Below, piece by piece: positions 47,552-57,281 of a stretch of 64,000 nucleotides of DNA. Position numbers and translations under genes: made by a program. The first letter of the stretch is position 1, and each line of letters starts with the position of its first letter. The DNA is taken from the NCBI RefSeq assembly GCF_005048225.1, contig NZ_SUNI01000002.1, positions 62,001-126,000 of the forward strand, given 5' to 3'. Under the pieces are notes generated by a model that was not told the DNA's origin, searched no databases, and saw nothing but the letters and a program-made list of their open reading frames with translations. The stretch comes from Paracoccus gahaiensis (lineage in GTDB: Bacteria; Pseudomonadota; Alphaproteobacteria; Rhodobacterales; Rhodobacteraceae).

Positions 47552-50500
47552 ATCAGGAAGTCGTCGCCGTCGAGGCCGAGCCGTCCCGCAAGGCGGATCA
47601 TCAGATCGGCCCGGCCATCGCCCGTCACATCCGCATAGACATGGGTCTGCGTGCCGACATGGTCCCATCGCAGCGAGCGGGCGCCGGAATGCCCGCCGCG
47701 CCCCTCATAGCTGAGGTTCAGGGCGCGCATGTCCAGAAGATCCTCTCCGGGCCGGAAATCGGTGATCAGGTCGGCCTGGGCCGGGCGGCTGTCGAGCGCC
47801 GCGAGATAGCGGAAGACATCCCGCCCCGCGCCCCCCTGCATCACGTCGCGCCCCGCCCCGCCTACCAGCGTGTCATTGCCCGCGCTTCCCAGAAGGCGGT
47901 CGGCGCCCAGGCCGCCCAGCAGCACGTCATGGCCCAGCCCGCCGACAAGCGTATCGTTTCCGGCGGCGCCCAGCAGGCGGTCGTTGCCCGCGCCGCCGAA
48001 CAGCTTGTCATGGCCCGACCCACCGTTCAGCCTGTCCTTGCCGGCATCGCCGCGCAGCATGTCATTGCCGGCTCCTCCGACCAGCAGGTCGTTGCCCGCG
48101 CCGCCGAACATGCGGTCCCTGCCGGCGCCCCCGAACATGCGGTCATGGCCGGCCTCGCCGAACAGGCGGTCGTTGCCGTTGCCCGCGCGCATCGTGTCGT
48201 TGCCCCCACCGCCCCGCATCGCGTTATTGCCGCGATAGCTGGTCATCAGGTCGTTGCCGTCCCTGCCGAAGAGGCGGTCGTTTCCCGGGCCCCCCAGCAG
48301 GGTGTCGTTGCCCGCGCCGCCGTCCAGCATATCGTTGCCAAGCCCGCCGTTCAGGCGGTCGTCGCCCGCGCCGCCGAACAGCCGGTCGTTCCCGGCCTCG
48401 CCCAGCAGCGTGTCGTTGCCGTCATCGCCGTAAAGCTGGTCATCCTCGGTCCCGCCGAAGATCCGGTCGGCGCCGAGGCCGCCGAAGATCAGGTCGAACC
48501 CGTCATCCCCGAACAGCAGATCGTTGCCCGCATCGCCATAGAGCGTGTCCTGGCCCGCGCCGCCCCGCAGCGTGTCGTTGCCGTCGCCGCCCAGAAGCAT
48601 GTCGTTGCCAAGATTGCCCAGCAGGCTGTCATCCCCCGGCCCGCCCAGCAGACGGTCGTTGCCGGCCCCGCCATCCAGCGTGTCATTGCCCTCGCCGCCT
48701 GACAGGACGTCGTTATCCTCCTGGCCGAACATCAGGTCCTGGCCGGCGCCCCCCTGCAGCGTGTCGCGGCCAAACCCGCCCAGAAGGGTGTCGTTGCCGG
48801 TCCCGCCGTCCAGAAGGTCGTCGCCGGTGCCGCCCTCCAGCCAGTCGTTGCCGTCCTCGCCCCGCAACGTGTCGTTGCCGGTCCCACCAAAAAGCCGGTC
48901 GGCGCCCGCCCCCCCGGACAGGCTGTCATTGCCGCCGCCGCCGTCCAGGTGATCCGCCCCCGCCCCCGCCACCAGCGTGTCGTTGCCCTCGCCGCCCAGA
49001 AGGACATTGCTGCCCTCGAGCGCCTCCAGCCAGTCGTTGCCGTCATCGCCGGACAGGGTGTCGTTGCCCGGGCCGCCGATCAGCCGGTCCTGCCCGGTCC
49101 CGCCATAGATCCGGTCGTTGCCGAGGCCGCCCTCCAGCGTGTCGTTGCCGTCATTGCCATAGATCAGGTCGTCGCCATCCTCGCCGCGGATCAGGTCCTG
49201 GCCCGCATCGCCGAACAGCGTGTCGCGGCCCGGACCGCCCAGGATCCGGTCGTCGCCGTCGCCCCCGCGGATCAGGTCGTCGCCCAGCTGGCCCCGCAGC
49301 GTGTCCTTGCCGCCGCCGCCCGAGATCGTGTCGTTGCCGGTGCCGCCCGCGATGTCCTCGGGCAGGGCGGTGCCCATCAGGCGGTCGGGGCCGGCGGTGC
49401 CGAACAGCCAGACGGGGCGGGTCGAGGGCGGCGGCGGGGTGGTGACCGGGTCGATCTCGGGCGGCAGGTAGTGCGAGATGGGGAACATCATGTTCGAGAA
49501 GTCGGCCAGGGTCAGGCCGCGCCCGCTGCGGCTGGTGATCTCCAGGATGGTGTCGCCATAGATGATCGTCATGCCGCTGGCGGTGGGCACGAAGCGCAGC
49601 TGCCAGATGCTGCGGACGCTGCCCAGCATGGACATGTCCAGCCGGTCCACCGCCGGGTCGTAATCCATGATCGAGATGCGGCCCTTTGCGCGCGAGGGGA
49701 TGAAGATGTCCGATCCCGTGCCGCCGACCAGCGTGATCGGGCGGGGGCCCGCAACCAGGATGTCGTTGCCGTCCCCGCCCTCCAGCCGGGTGGTGGCCGC
49801 GCCCGCGACCAGCAGATCGCCCCAGATCCCGCCGCGCACGAGGCCCGCGCCGGCCACCAGAGTGGTGCCGATGCGGCCGGGGTCGAAGATGAACTGGGTG
49901 ATGCCGGTTTCCGTCGACGAGCCGACGAACAGCGTGATGCGCCCGTCGGCGGCCTGACCCCGGATGGCGCTGACATCGGCCAGGGTCAGGGCGGCGGTGT
50001 CGGCGATGGTGGTCAGGTGGACCAGCCGCCCGTCGGGCAGCAGGGTGAAGACGCTGATGCCGTCATCGGCGCCGCCCACGAAGACGAAGACCCGCCCGTC
50101 GAGCGTCACCGTCTCCAGCGCGGTGACCGAGCGGAAGCGGGTCGCCCTCTCGTCGATGACATGGTCGACGGTGGTCAGCTGGCCCTCGGCGCCGAGGCGG
50201 AAGACGGTCAGCGAGCTGGAGGCCGCCGCCCCCATGATGACGAAGGTCCGGTCGCCCATCCGCACCGTGTCCAGCTGCGAGGGGATGTCATAGCCGGTGC
50301 CGCGCCCGGCCACATGGACGCTGCCCGGCCTCAGGCTGCCATTGGCCTGCATCAGGTGGGTCGAGACGAAATTGCCGTTCCCCGAGGCCGCGACCAGGAT
50401 GTGCTGGCCCCCGACCGTGGCGTGGGCCACCCGGTCCAGCGTCGCATCGGTGCTGCCCGCCGGCACCGGCAGCACGGCCCGGCCCGCCGCCGCCAGCGAT

Positions 50501-50967
50501 CCGTCCGCGCCCATGCGATAGGTGGTCAGCCCCAGATCCCCGTCGCGGGCGGCATAGAGGATCCGCGCGGCGCCGGTATCGACCTGCCCCAGAGCCGTCA
50601 GATCCGCCCCCGGGCCGGTCGCGAAGAGCCGGTTGAACCGCCCCAGGGCGCCGGTGTCCAGCCGCAGCGAGGCGGCCAGATCGGCGGCGCCGCCCATCTG
50701 GTGGACATGCATCAGGGTGCGGTCCCCCAGATCCAGCGCGGTCAGCCGGGGCGCGCCCTGATAGGTGAAGCCGCCGAAGCTGCGGCTGTGCAGCATCCGG
50801 ATCGGGTCGTCGGGGTCGTTCATCGCGTAGCTGCTGATCCCGCCCGCCTGGTTCGCGGCGACCAGCACGCTGCGGCCATCTGCCTCGACGATGTCGAGAT
50901 CGGTGATCCGGGACAGCCAGCGGGGTTGCGTGACCCCATGGGTGGTCACGTGGTCGTACACGATCAT
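47548..50967 (-). CDS. Large RTX (hemolysin-type calcium-binding) protein, type I secreted
   Basis: 1139 residues, no signal peptide. Residues 1 to ~400 are a beta-propeller-like region with repeated units ending [17 protein letters not shown] and [10 protein letters not shown] proline linker near 510 leads into about 55 nonapeptide repeats (GGxGNDxLx, ~522-1050) that bind calcium, then a C-terminal [17 protein letters not shown] export/terminal module as in other Rhodobacterales RTX proteins. No T1SS exporter genes are in the window. The long frame upstream (to 51075) is not coding: the start MIVYDH at 50967 is the family start. A CtrA box lies 51 bases upstream. Function unknown; surface, adhesion or biofilm role inferred. 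Confidence 0.93.
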   Translation of the reverse strand: MIVYDHVTTHGVTQPRWLSRITDLDIVEADGRSVLVAANQAGGISSYAMNDPDDPIRMLHSRSFGGFTYQGAPRLTALDLGDRTLMHVHQMGGAADLAASLRLDTGALGRFNRLFATGPGADLTALGQVDTGAARILYAARDGDLGLTTYRMGADGSLAAAGRAVLPVPAGSTDATLDRVAHATVGGQHILVAASGNGNFVSTHLMQANGSLRPGSVHVAGRGTGYDIPSQLDTVRMGDRTFVIMGAAASSSLTVFRLGAEGQLTTVDHVIDERATRFRSVTALETVTLDGRVFVFVGGADDGISVFTLLPDGRLVHLTTIADTAALTLADVSAIRGQAADGRITLFVGSSTETGITQFIFDPGRIGTTLVAGAGLVRGGIWGDLLVAGAATTRLEGGDGNDILVAGPRPITLVGGTGSDIFIPSRAKGRISIMDYDPAVDRLDMSMLGSVRSIWQLRFVPTASGMTIIYGDTILEITSRSGRGLTLADFSNMMFPISHYLPPEIDPVTTPPPPSTRPVWLFGTAGPDRLMGTALPEDIAGGTGNDTISGGGGKDTLRGQLGDDLIRGGDGDDRILGGPGRDTLFGDAGQDLIRGEDGDDLIYGNDGNDTLEGGLGNDRIYGGTGQDRLIGGPGNDTLSGDDGNDWLEALEGSNVLLGGEGNDTLVAGAGADHLDGGGGNDSLSGGAGADRLFGGTGNDTLRGEDGNDWLEGGTGDDLLDGGTGNDTLLGGFGRDTLQGGAGQDLMFGQEDNDVLSGGEGNDTLDGGAGNDRLLGGPGDDSLLGNLGNDMLLGGDGNDTLRGGAGQDTLYGDAGNDLLFGDDGFDLIFGGLGADRIFGGTEDDQLYGDDGNDTLLGEAGNDRLFGGAGDDRLNGGLGNDMLDGGAGNDTLLGGPGNDRLFGRDGNDLMTSYRGNNAMRGGGGNDTMRAGNGNDRLFGEAGHDRMFGGAGRDRMFGGAGNDLLVGGAGNDMLRGDAGKDRLNGGSGHDKLFGGAGNDRLLGAAGNDTLVGGLGHDVLLGGLGADRLLGSAGNDTLVGGAGRDVMQGGAGRDVFRYLAALDSRPAQADLITDFRPGEDLLDMRALNLSYEGRGGHSGARSLRWDHVGTQTHVYADVTGDGRADLMIRLAGRLGLDGDDFLI

Positions 50968-51017
50968 GGCGGCTTTCGGGGTTGCACGCGGGGGAGGCCG
51001 GGCAGTTCGATCAGGTC

Positions 51018-51032
51018 TTAAGATGGTCTTAA
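51018..51032. promoter_or_regulatory. CtrA full site TTAA-N7-TTAA upstream of the RTX gene
   Basis: TTAA-GATGGTC-TTAA, exactly the spacing of the CtrA recognition sequence, 51 to 65 bases before the RTX start codon. It sits in the only place in this stretch with TTAA repeats. Two TCTTAAGA units overlap it. Confidence 0.68.
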
Positions 51033-51117
51033 GACCCCCGCCTGGCCAGCGATGGTTGAGGTGCATTTTAGGCAAAAGCCCCGGGCGCGGGGGATGCGGG
51101 GCGGGCCGGGGAAGGGC

Positions 51118-51870
51118 TCAGCCCGTCTCGGCCGGGAAGGCCAGCGGACCGTAGAGGATCAGCCCCGGCTGGCTGGCCGGGCCCTGATCCTGCAGCAGGC
51201 GGGCTAGATCCGCGACCGTGCTGCGCAGCAGGCGCTGGCCGGGATGGCCCACGGCCTCGGCGAACATCGCGGGGGTGTCGCTCGGCAGGCCGTGGGCTAT
51301 CAGCCCCTGCGCCAGCAGGGGAAAGCTGCGCTGACCCATGAAGACGACGGTGGTGACCGAGGGATCGGCCAGCGCCGCCCAGTTGATGTCGCCGGGCAGC
51401 TGGCCGGTCACGTCGGCGCCGGTGATGAACTGCACCCGCCGCGCGGTCAGGCGCCGGGTCAGGGGGATGCCCATCGCCGCCGCCGCCGCGCTGGCCGAGG
51501 TGACGCCCGGCACGATCTCGAAGGGGATGCCCGCTTGGGTCAGGGCGGTCAGTTCCTCCTCCAGCCGGCCGAAGATGCCCGCATCGCCGGATTTCAGCCG
51601 CACCACGCGGCGGCCCGCCTGCGCATGGCTGACGATCAGCGCGTTCACCGCCTCCTGCCGGGCCGAGGGGCGGCCGGCGCGCTTGCCCACCGCGATCAGC
51701 TCGGCCTGCGGGCCGGCATGGTCCAGCACCGGCCCCGAGGCCAGGTCGTCAAACAGCACCACATCGGCCTGCGACAGGCGCCGCGCGGCCTTGAGCGTCA
51801 ACAGCTCGGGATCGCCGGGACCGGCCGAGACGAGCGAGACGAAGCCGGGCGGGAAGTCGGGATCGGACAT
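51118..51870 (-). CDS. cobA: Uroporphyrinogen-III C-methyltransferase
   Basis: 250 residues. S-adenosylmethionine-dependent double methylation of uroporphyrinogen III to precorrin-2, entry to siroheme or cobalamin. Motifs VSAGPGDPELLTLKA (N-terminus), RLKSGDAGIFGRLEEE, VPGVTSASAAAAAMGIPLTRR and VFMGQRS are typical of SUMT. Divergent from the photolyase gene. QueG nearby needs cobalamin, but no cob operon is present. Confidence 0.95.
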   Translation of the reverse strand: MSDPDFPPGFVSLVSAGPGDPELLTLKAARRLSQADVVLFDDLASGPVLDHAGPQAELIAVGKRAGRPSARQEAVNALIVSHAQAGRRVVRLKSGDAGIFGRLEEELTALTQAGIPFEIVPGVTSASAAAAAMGIPLTRRLTARRVQFITGADVTGQLPGDINWAALADPSVTTVVFMGQRSFPLLAQGLIAHGLPSDTPAMFAEAVGHPGQRLLRSTVADLARLLQDQGPASQPGLILYGPLAFPAETG

Positions 51871-52031
51871 GGGGCAGGGAGGGCTTTCGAAGGCGGGCAG
51901 TTCGCGCGGATGTCCTGCTATAGCACCCGCATCCGGTGTGACAATGCCACGCATCCCGTTTGCGCGGGTCGCGGGCGATGAAACTTTCGGCGCGGTCGCG
52001 CGTGGTGTGCGGCAACACACAGGAGAATGCG

Positions 52032-53408
52032 ATGACGGTCATCTGCTGGTTCAGACGGGTTCTGCGGCTGGACGACCACCCCGCGCTGGTGGCGGCGGCC
52101 GAGGACGGGGCGGTCATTCCGCTGGTGATCCTGGACCCCGCCGAGGCCCGCGCCCATCCGGCCAGCGCCGAGCGTCAGGCCCTGTCGCTGCCCCCCCTGG
52201 CGGCGGCGCTGGAGCGGTTGGGCAGCCGCCTGATCGTGCGGCGCGGCGATCCCGCCGAGGTGCTGGAGGCCCTGGCCCGGCAGACCGGCGCCTCGGTCAT
52301 CCATGCGACGACCGGCTTCCCCTTCGCCTCCGATGACGGGCTGGAGGCGGCGGCCGAGCACGGCGGCGCGCGATTGCAGCTGCATCCGCTGGCCGATCTG
52401 GTCCCGCGCGGATCGGTGCTGACCGGGTCGGGCGGGGTCTACAAGGTCTTCTCGCCCTTCTGGAAGGCCGTGCGGCAGGTCCAGATCGCGCCGCCGCTTG
52501 CGGTTCCCAAGCTGACCGCGCCCGAGGACTGGCCCGACAGCGACGGGACCGATTGGCCCGAGGCCCGCGCCGCGATGGTGCGGGGCTGGGACGTGCTGGC
52601 CCGCCACACCCGCCCCGGCGAGGACGAGGCCCATGCCCGGCTGGAGGAATTCCTGGAGGGCCCGCTGCCCGACTACAAGGCGGATCGCGACCTGCCGTGG
52701 CGGCCCCGCGCGACCTCGGGGCTGGCCGATGCGCTGGCCTGCGGAGAGATCAGCGCGCGGCGCATCTGGGCGCGGGTGCAGCCCGATTACCAGCAGGGCG
52801 CGGCGGGCTCCGAGCATTTCCTGTCCGAGCTGTGCTGGCGCGAGTTCGCGCGCGAGCTGATGGCCGAATCGCCCGATCTGGACCGGACCCCGTGGCGCGA
52901 GGAATGGACCCGCTTTCCCTGGCGGGGCGACAATGACGATGCCGAGGCCTGGCGGCGCGGCCGGACCGGCGTGCCGATGGTGGATGCGGGCATGCGCGAG
53001 ATGTTCGTGACCGGCCAGATGCACAACCGGGTGCGGATGATCACCGGCAGCTACCTGACCAAGCATCTGCTGACCGACTGGAAGGTGGGCCTGGACTGGT
53101 TCGGCCATTGCCTGAGCGATTGGGACGCGGCCTCGAACGCGATGAACTGGCAATGGGTGGCGGGCTGCGGCCCCGATGCCGCGCCCTATTTCCGGGTCTT
53201 CAACCCCGAGACGCAGGCCGAGAAGTTCGATGCCGAGGCGCAGTATCGCCGCTATTGGCTGGACCCGGATGCCGAGGGCGCGCAGGCCTTTGCCGAGGCC
53301 GCGCCGAGGGCGTGGAAGATCGACCTGCAGGACCGCCCCAAGCCCGCCCTGTCGCTGGCCGAGGGGCGGCAACGTGCGCTGGACGCCTATCAGGGGCTGA
53401 AATCGTGA
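52032..53408 (+). CDS. phrB: Deoxyribodipyrimidine photolyase
   Basis: 458 residues; light-driven repair of cyclobutane pyrimidine dimers with FAD. N-terminal antenna domain, then the FAD core: FLSELCWREFARELMAE, RTGVPMVDAGMREMFVTGQMHNRVRM, DWKVGLDWFGHCLSDWDAASNAMNWQWV. AGGAGA precedes the ATG. The usual RRDLRL near the N-terminus reads RRVLRL (Val10). The SDR gene overlaps its stop (TGATG). Confidence 0.96.
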   Translation: MTVICWFRRVLRLDDHPALVAAAEDGAVIPLVILDPAEARAHPASAERQALSLPPLAAALERLGSRLIVRRGDPAEVLEALARQTGASVIHATTGFPFASDDGLEAAAEHGGARLQLHPLADLVPRGSVLTGSGGVYKVFSPFWKAVRQVQIAPPLAVPKLTAPEDWPDSDGTDWPEARAAMVRGWDVLARHTRPGEDEAHARLEEFLEGPLPDYKADRDLPWRPRATSGLADALACGEISARRIWARVQPDYQQGAAGSEHFLSELCWREFARELMAESPDLDRTPWREEWTRFPWRGDNDDAEAWRRGRTGVPMVDAGMREMFVTGQMHNRVRMITGSYLTKHLLTDWKVGLDWFGHCLSDWDAASNAMNWQWVAGCGPDAAPYFRVFNPETQAEKFDAEAQYRRYWLDPDAEGAQAFAEAAPRAWKIDLQDRPKPALSLAEGRQRALDAYQGLKS

Positions 53409-54073
53409 TGCGGGCGCTGGTGCTGGGCGCCTCGGGCGGGATCGGCGCGGCGCTGGTCGCGCGGCTGCAGGCGCAGGGGGCCGAGGTCACGGGCCTGTCG
53501 CGCAGCCGCGACGGGCTGGACCTGACGCGGGCCGACACGGTGGCCGACCACGCGGCGCGGCTGGAGGGGCAGGCGTTCGATCTGATCCTCAACACCACCG
53601 GCGCGCTGGTCATCGACGGCCACGGCCCCGAGAAATCCATGGACGCCGTCGATCCGCAGGCGATGGCCGCGCAATTCGCACTGAACGCCATCGGCCCGGC
53701 GCTGGCCATCCGCCATTTCGCGCCGCTGCTGGCGCGGGACCGGCGGGCGGTGATGGCGTCGCTGTCTGCGCGGGTGGGGTCCATCGGCGACAACGATCTG
53801 GGGGGCTGGGTGTCCTATCGCGCGGCCAAGGCGGCGCAGAATCAGATCATCCGCACGGCGGCCATCGAATATCGCCGCCGCAACCGCCATGCGATCCTGG
53901 TGGCGCTGCATCCGGGCACGGTGGAAACGCCGCTGACCGCGAAATACGCCGCCCGCTATCCGACCATACCCCCCGATCGCAGCGCCGAGGCGCTGCTGGC
54001 GGTGATCGACGGGTTGACGCCCGAGGACACGGGCAGCTTCTGGGACTGGAAGGGCGCGCGGGTGCCGTGGTGA
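53408..54073 (+). CDS. Short-chain dehydrogenase/reductase family protein
   Basis: 221 residues. Rossmann site VLGASGGIGAAL (residues 5-16), NTTGAL, the catalytic pair in SYRAAKAAQNQII (Tyr, Lys), and TVETPLTAKYAARYP. Coupled to phrB by a one-base stop-start overlap, an arrangement common to photolyase loci. It resembles the csgA/cell-cell signalling type SDRs. Substrate is unknown. Confidence 0.93.
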   Translation: MRALVLGASGGIGAALVARLQAQGAEVTGLSRSRDGLDLTRADTVADHAARLEGQAFDLILNTTGALVIDGHGPEKSMDAVDPQAMAAQFALNAIGPALAIRHFAPLLARDRRAVMASLSARVGSIGDNDLGGWVSYRAAKAAQNQIIRTAAIEYRRRNRHAILVALHPGTVETPLTAKYAARYPTIPPDRSAEALLAVIDGLTPEDTGSFWDWKGARVPW

Positions 54074-54083
54074 GCGGTCGCGC

Positions 54084-54620
54084 CTAGGTCAGGAAGGGGT
54101 CGGCGGCCTGCAGGATCTGGCGCGCGCCGGGGCTGGTGAAGGATCCCCACTGGCCCAGAACCTGACCCTGCGGGCCCAGCAGGACCTTGTTGAAGTTCCA
54201 CTTGGGCACGAAGCCGGTCTCTTGCCGCAGCCAGGCATAGAAGGGGTGCACGTCCCCCTTGGCGACATGCAGGATGTCGGTCATCGGCAGGGTGATGCCG
54301 TATTCCATCTGGCAGTATTTGCTGACCTCCTGCGCGCTGCCCAGTTCCTGGTTGAAGTCGTCCGAGGGGACGGCCAGCACCACCAGCCCGCGCGGCCCGT
54401 GGCTGTCATGCAGCGCCTGCATGTCGCGCAGCTGCCCCGAGAAGCCGCAGAGGGACGCCGTGTTGACCACCAGCACCGGGCGCCCGCGCCAGTCGGCGGT
54501 GTCATAGGCGCCTCCGTCGATCGAGGGGAAGGTGAAGCGCGGCGCATCCTGGGCGCGCGCGGGCGCCAGCCCCAGGGCCGAGATCGCGGTGGCGAGCGAC
54601 AGGAAGACGCGGCGTTTCAT
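54084..54620 (-). CDS. Glutathione peroxidase, exported
   Basis: 178 residues. An N-terminal signal peptide (FLSLATAISALGLAPARA) suggests periplasmic location. The thiol-peroxidase core is VNTASLCGFSGQLRDMQALH (peroxidatic Cys, in place of the selenocysteine of animal enzymes), with Trp in KWNFNKVLLG. Reduces peroxides with glutathione or thioredoxin. Its start overlaps the stop of the upstream TspO-like gene by four bases. Confidence 0.93.
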   Translation of the reverse strand: MKRRVFLSLATAISALGLAPARAQDAPRFTFPSIDGGAYDTADWRGRPVLVVNTASLCGFSGQLRDMQALHDSHGPRGLVVLAVPSDDFNQELGSAQEVSKYCQMEYGITLPMTDILHVAKGDVHPFYAWLRQETGFVPKWNFNKVLLGPQGQVLGQWGSFTSPGARQILQAADPFLT

Positions 54621-55384
54621 GGGCGGTCCTTTCCGGGGCGGTCGGTGCGGCGGGCCATCCGATCATCGGCTGCGGGGCGATTCGTCCAGATGCGGCAGAA
54701 CAGCACAGCCGCCGCCAGCGCCGCCGTGGCGATGACCGGCCAGCGCCCCCCGGGCCCCGCCTGCAGGTTGGCGATGACGATGCCCAGCAGCGCCCAGATG
54801 ACGGCGGCGGGATAGGGCCATGCGCCGGGCCGGCGCGTCTGCACGGCCAGCGCCAGCGCGGACACGGCCAGCAGCGCCAGGATCGCGGCGGCGATGGGCG
54901 ACAGCCAGCCATGCCCGCCCAGCCAGATCCCCGCCGACACGCCCGAGGCCGCCGTCAGCCATCCGGCATAGAGCGCCACCGGCCCCGCCTGCCAGCCCGG
55001 ATCGCGCCGCCCCGCGCGCAGCAGCGCCAGGATCGCACCTCCCAGCATCGCCAGGATCATCAGCGTCGCCAGCCCCGGCAGGTGCTGCGCCACCGGCAGC
55101 CAGACAGACCCCACCGCCAGGCTGGCCAGCAGGGGCGGACGCATCGCGCGCCAGTCCGGGTCGTCCTTGCGCCGCCACAGGCCGAAGCCCGCGCCCAGGA
55201 TCAGCCACAGATAGATGATCCCCCAGATCGAGAACGCCCAGCCTTCAGGCTGGACCGGTGGATCGACCTGCGGGATCGGGAACCGCCCCGCGTCATAGCC
55301 CGCGAAGCCCGGAAAGATCAGCGGGGATGCCGCAAAGGCCAGCGCCGCCAGCAGCACCATCCGGGCCAGGGTCGCGTTCGACAT
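54617..55384 (-). CDS. TspO/MBR-like integral membrane protein
   Basis: 255 residues, about seven or eight hydrophobic helices. QPEGWAFSIWGIIYLWLILGAGFGLWRRKDD resembles the tryptophan-rich TspO/MBR family, which binds porphyrins and affects tetrapyrrole and stress regulation in Rhodobacter; this protein is longer than the ~160-residue TspO and more divergent. AAGGAAAG precedes the ATG. Coupled to the glutathione peroxidase gene. Function is inferred only from fold similarity. Confidence 0.65.
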   Translation of the reverse strand: MSNATLARMVLLAALAFAASPLIFPGFAGYDAGRFPIPQVDPPVQPEGWAFSIWGIIYLWLILGAGFGLWRRKDDPDWRAMRPPLLASLAVGSVWLPVAQHLPGLATLMILAMLGGAILALLRAGRRDPGWQAGPVALYAGWLTAASGVSAGIWLGGHGWLSPIAAAILALLAVSALALAVQTRRPGAWPYPAAVIWALLGIVIANLQAGPGGRWPVIATAALAAAVLFCRIWTNRPAADDRMARRTDRPGKDRP

Positions 55385-55558
55385 GGGGTCTTTCCTTTTC
55401 GGGCGGGGGTCTTCGGGGCGGCAACGCGGCCCCGGGCGGGGGCGTTCCGGGGCACGCGCGGGGTCGGGATCGGTGGGTGGCCGGCGGGGGAACGCAGTGC
55501 GTTACGGGGGACGGGTCCGGGATGTCGGAACGCAGGAGCGACGGGTCATGGACGCCGG

Positions 55559-56461
55559 TCAGGGCGGGGCGGCCTGCAGCACCGCTTGGGCGGCGACGCG
55601 TAGGGCGGGGGTGTGGCCGAAGCCCAGGATCTGCCCCTCGGACGCCAGGTCGGCGATGCGCGGGTCGGGGGCCAGCAGCGCCACCAGAGCGTCGCGATCG
55701 TCCAGATGGCGCAGGCTGCGGGCCAGAAGCCCCACCTGCGCCGCATCGAGGCAGGGATAGCCGCGCGCCGCCCGGACCTCGGGCGCGATCATCGAGGGAT
55801 AGACCTCGGCCAGCACCACCATGGCGTCGTGCCACGGCTGGAAGGGCCAGACCGTCACCCCGCGGTGCCGGCGCAGGCGGTTCAGGCGCGGGATGCCGGT
55901 CAGGCTTTGCGCACCGACCGCGCCCGCGCCCGCCAGCTGGAAGGGCGATTTGGGGCGCGGGCAGCCGGGCAGGGGCGCCTCGGTCGCGCGATGCGGGGCG
56001 AGGCTCGGATGGGGCGGCGGCTTCAGGCGCGGCAGGTTGGGGGTCGGGGTGCGGCGCCCGTCCCCCCAGAAGACCGGCCTGCCGAGCGTCGCGTTCATCC
56101 CGGCCGCCACGTCGCGATAGCTGCTGCGATTGGCGTCGTCGTCGTGATGGCACGCCTCCAGATGATCCCACAGCGCCTGCGCCTCGGGCCGCCCGGTGAT
56201 CCGCAGGGCCAGTCCCGAGGGGTGGCCGAAGGCGAAATCCGCGCCGATCAGCAGGCGCGCTCCCGCCGCGCGCGCCTCTGCCACGGCCGCGTCCAGCAGA
56301 GCCGCCGCCTGCGCGCGCGTGGCGGGATTGGCCAGCATCCCCCGGTCGTCGCCCAGCCAAATGGAATTGGCGCCGCGCACGGGGAGGCCCGCCGCCGACC
56401 AGTCGAGGATCAGGATGCGGTCAAAGCGCGGCAAGCCGCGCCTCGGCCCGGGCCAGATCAT
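55559..56461 (-). CDS. DUF429-like (RNase H-fold) protein adjacent to mobA
   Basis: 300 residues starting MIWPGPRRGLPRFDRILILDWSAAGLP; the DWSA followed by SIWLGDDRG and LLIGADFAFGHP looks like a DUF429/RNase H-type nucleotidyl domain, with acidic Asp residues at each strand end. Overlaps the mobA 3' end by 41 bases, so it is cotranscribed. In Rhodobacterales such genes are loosely labelled as molybdopterin guanine dinucleotide synthesis; that label rests on position only. No other start codon is available. Confidence 0.75.
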   Translation of the reverse strand: MIWPGPRRGLPRFDRILILDWSAAGLPVRGANSIWLGDDRGMLANPATRAQAAALLDAAVAEARAAGARLLIGADFAFGHPSGLALRITGRPEAQALWDHLEACHHDDDANRSSYRDVAAGMNATLGRPVFWGDGRRTPTPNLPRLKPPPHPSLAPHRATEAPLPGCPRPKSPFQLAGAGAVGAQSLTGIPRLNRLRRHRGVTVWPFQPWHDAMVVLAEVYPSMIAPEVRAARGYPCLDAAQVGLLARSLRHLDDRDALVALLAPDPRIADLASEGQILGFGHTPALRVAAQAVLQAAPP

Positions 56462-57035
56462 CCGGCGTGTTGATATTGGCGAAGGGGTCGGGATCGCCGG
56501 GCCAGAGGGCCTGGCCGGGCTGGTGGCGGGCGGTGAAGCTGCGCACGCGGCGCTGGTCTGCGGCCAGGGTCGCGGCCAGATCGTCGCGCAGGGCCACGGG
56601 CCAGATCCCGATGGTCGGGTGCTCGCGCGGCGCGGCTTCTCCGGTCAGGCTGGCGGCCAGGGCCAGCCCCCGAGGCCCCCGCGCCGCCAGAAGGCGCTGC
56701 GCCAGATCGGGGGGCAGGAAGGGCGTGTCGCCCGCGACCGTCAGCACGTGATCGGCACCACACTCCGCCGCCCAGTCCAGCGCCGCCAGCACGCCCGCCA
56801 GGGGGCCGGGATGGTCGGGCAGGCTGTCGGCGCGGACCGGCAGGCCGAAGCCCGCGAACCGCGCCGGATCGCCATTGGCGTTCAGCGCGATCCGGCCCAC
56901 CTGCGGGCGCAGGCGGTCCAGCAGATGGGCCAGCATCGGTCGGCCGCCCAAGGGCAGCAGGGGCTTGTCGCCGCCGCCCATGCGGGTGGCGCGGCCTCCG
57001 GCCAGGATCATCGCGGGGGGCTGGGGGGATGTCAT
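56421..57035 (-). CDS. mobA: Molybdenum cofactor guanylyltransferase
   Basis: 204 residues. Attaches GMP to molybdopterin, giving the bis-MGD cofactor. The nucleotide-binding start is MILAGGRATRMGGGDKPLLPLGG with the signature GGR.TRMGG..K; VLTVAGDTPFLPPDL holds the metal Asp. C-terminal DPDPFANINTPDDLARAE is typical. Overlaps the DUF429-like gene downstream. Confidence 0.95.
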   Translation of the reverse strand: MTSPQPPAMILAGGRATRMGGGDKPLLPLGGRPMLAHLLDRLRPQVGRIALNANGDPARFAGFGLPVRADSLPDHPGPLAGVLAALDWAAECGADHVLTVAGDTPFLPPDLAQRLLAARGPRGLALAASLTGEAAPREHPTIGIWPVALRDDLAATLAADQRRVRSFTARHQPGQALWPGDPDPFANINTPDDLARAEARLAAL

Positions 57036-57109
57036 GACCCGGACTGTGCCCGCTGCCGCGCCCCCGGGCAAGGCCGGGATGGGGCTGCACGATCTGCACT
57101 TCGCATTCT

Positions 57110-57124
57110 TGACATAATCCGTCA
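57110..57124. promoter_or_regulatory. Iron-rhodo box TGA-N9-TCA upstream of exbB
   Basis: TGA-CATAATCCG-TCA, matching the RirA/iron-rhodo consensus of alphaproteobacteria, 158 bases before the exbB start and overlapping a TTGACA -35-like hexamer at 57109. Iron repression of the exbB-tonB operon is the natural reading. Confidence 0.6.
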
Positions 57125-57281
57125 GATTCCTTACCCGAGCAGAAACGTCAACCATTCGGCCCGCTCTGCCCGGGGGGATTCGGACCATGCGCCTCGAGAC
57201 CCTTTCCGCCGGGCATCGTCCGCCCCCACCTGCCTCCCTCCAAGCGGTCCGCCCGGCCGCCCTGTCCAAGGAACCGACCCG

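Noticed and set aside
47870-49380. Periodic DNA repeats resembling a CRISPR or satellite array
   Set aside because: The ~27-base periodicity is the coding of RTX nonapeptides (GGxGNDxLx) on the minus strand; units diverge at synonymous sites and there are no unique spacers.
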